Shown here piece by piece: positions 4,890 through 5,606 of a DNA stretch of 5,606 nt. How positions within the stretch are numbered: the first letter of the stretch is position 1; each line of letters begins with the position of its first letter. Both the position numbers and the translations under genes were made by a program. Under the pieces are notes generated by a model. The model saw only the letters and a program-made list of their open reading frames with translations. It had not been told where the DNA came from and ran no database searches. The DNA comes from Spirochaetales bacterium (GTDB taxonomy: Bacteria; Spirochaetota; Spirochaetia; DSM-27196; SKKC01). The stretch is from the NCBI GenBank assembly GCA_007126865.1, contig SLAN01000294.1, positions 1-5,606 on the forward strand, given 5' to 3'.

Positions 4890-5606
4890 TCGCGCTCCCC
4901 CTTCCAGTCGATAAGGTGCGTTTCTCGTTGTGGAACGGGCAGCGTAATCGTAAACGTTGTTCCCTTCCCTTCCTGAGAGTTTACGGTTATTTCACCGAGA
5001 TGCTCGCGCACGATCTTGTATACGAGAGTGAGGCCGATTCCCGATCCGCTCTCACGTGTGGTGAAATACGGTTCGAAAATCTTATCGATCACATCCTCGG
5101 GAATACCCACTCCGGTATCCGAGAAGCGGAGAACGACTTCATCCCCGCGCCTGTAGGTCGATACAGTCAACTCTCCGCCCTCCGGCATCGCCGCAATAGC
5201 ATTCTTGATGAGATTGAGCAGCGCCTGCTTGAAGTACTTCTCATCGATCTTGAGCTCCGGTAGCGTCTCGTCAAGCTCCATCTTGAGCGCAATTCCCTGT
5301 TGCTCGAGCTCGTAGCGGACGAAATCCATCATCTCCTCCACCAGAGCGTTGAGACCGGCATCAACCGGGTTCACATCCATCGGGCGTACGGCGAATAGAA
5401 AGTCCACCACAATACGGTTGAGTCGTTCCACCTCTTCACCGATTACGTCGAGATAATCCTTGATTGAATCAGGCTCAACATGCTCCCGCCCTTCGATCGC
5501 CTTGTTAACGAGTTGCAGATGAATTCCGATACTGCCCAGAGGATTCTTGATCTCGTGAGCAACACCGGCGGCGAGAGTTGTGAGGCTCGCGAGGCTCTCT
5601 GCCCGA
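4886..5606 (-). CDS. Sensor histidine kinase (NtrB/AtoS/Hk2-like), C-terminal part
   Basis: The 239 C-terminal residues are visible; the N-terminal sensing part and the start lie beyond the right edge. The H-box reads LAAGVAHEIKNPLGS, with the phosphorylated His encoded at 5557-5555. Then follow a dimerisation helix pair, the N-box (LLNLIKNAIAAMPEGG), the G1 box (DTGVGIPEDV), the F-box (IFEPYFTTR) and the G2 box (GSGIGLTLVYKIV): a complete HisKA plus HATPase core able to bind ATP and autophosphorylate. The HEIKNPL form of the H-box is typical of kinases paired with NtrC-type regulators. It overlaps the regulator gene by four bases, so that protein is almost certainly its partner. The signal it detects, and whether it has PAS, GAF or membrane segments, cannot be seen. 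In Borrelia and Treponema, from memory, equivalents are Hk2 and AtoS. Confidence 0.93.
   Translation of the reverse strand, partial: RAESLASLTTLAAGVAHEIKNPLGSIGIHLQLVNKAIEGREHVEPDSIKDYLDVIGEEVERLNRIVVDFLFAVRPMDVNPVDAGLNALVEEMMDFVRYELEQQGIALKMELDETLPELKIDEKYFKQALLNLIKNAIAAMPEGGELTVSTYRRGDEVVLRFSDTGVGIPEDVIDKIFEPYFTTRESGSGIGLTLVYKIVREHLGEITVNSQEGKGTTFTITLPVPQRETHLIDWKGERE
4895..4903 (-). promoter_or_regulatory. Ribosome binding site of the response regulator, inside the kinase 3' end
   Basis: On the minus strand AAGGGGGAG ends five bases before the GTG at 4889. It lies within the last codons of the histidine kinase gene. With the GTGA start/stop overlap this points to translational coupling and supports the GTG over a downstream start. 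Confidence 0.65.

Noticed and set aside
1..5606. Sigma-54 promoters, tRNA/rRNA genes, CRISPR arrays, insertion sequences or attachment sites
   Set aside because: I scanned for GG-N10-GC style sigma-54 elements in the gaps, tandem spaced repeats, transposase motifs and RNA gene landmarks, and saw none I could support.

Overview
This 5.6 kb window is an ordinary-looking, gene-dense stretch of bacterial chromosome with a fairly high G+C content (estimated by eye). A free-living spirochaete is my best guess at the host, by inference only. The two-component pair at the right end resembles the Hk2-Rrp2 / AtoS-AtoC pairs I remember from Borrelia and Treponema. The small J-domain protein has an N-terminal 'IFDRL..LLRSM' plus 'AAWEELDDYL' layout that I associate with spirochaetes. 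No 16S or other decisive marker is present.

Layout. (1) Bases 1-290, minus strand: the first 96 codons of a gene that leaves the window. They encode a JAMM/JAB metal-binding domain with a complete E...HxH-x7-S-x2-D signature, possibly the N-terminal part of a DinG-like helicase. (2) Bases 291-465: a divergent intergenic region with candidate promoters in both directions, a 9-base direct repeat, a bulged inverted repeat and an 11-base palindrome. (3) Bases 466-3452, plus strand: lysC (aspartate kinase), a 77-base gap with two consecutive hairpins, a J-domain protein, and, 3 bases later, a WecA/TagO-type polyprenyl-phosphate HexNAc-1-phosphate transferase. (4) Bases 3453-3542: a 90-base convergent junction without an obvious classic terminator. 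(5) Bases 3543-5606, minus strand: a sigma-54-dependent NtrC-family response regulator, preceded by and overlapping (GTGA) a sensor histidine kinase whose N-terminus lies outside the window.

How the genes work together. LysC starts the aspartate pathway to lysine (and to diaminopimelate where that is used), threonine and methionine. The WecA/TagO-type enzyme starts a lipid-linked glycan. Both can feed cell-envelope synthesis, but they are separated by a J-domain gene of unknown client and by hairpins, so a shared role is only a possibility. The kinase and regulator form a translationally coupled phosphorelay whose output would be sigma-54 promoters; I found none in the window. I saw no tRNA, rRNA, CRISPR array or insertion sequence. 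No wholly new system is evident. The most noteworthy items are the JAMM domain at the left edge, the paired hairpins between lysC and the J-domain gene, and the orphan J-domain protein itself.
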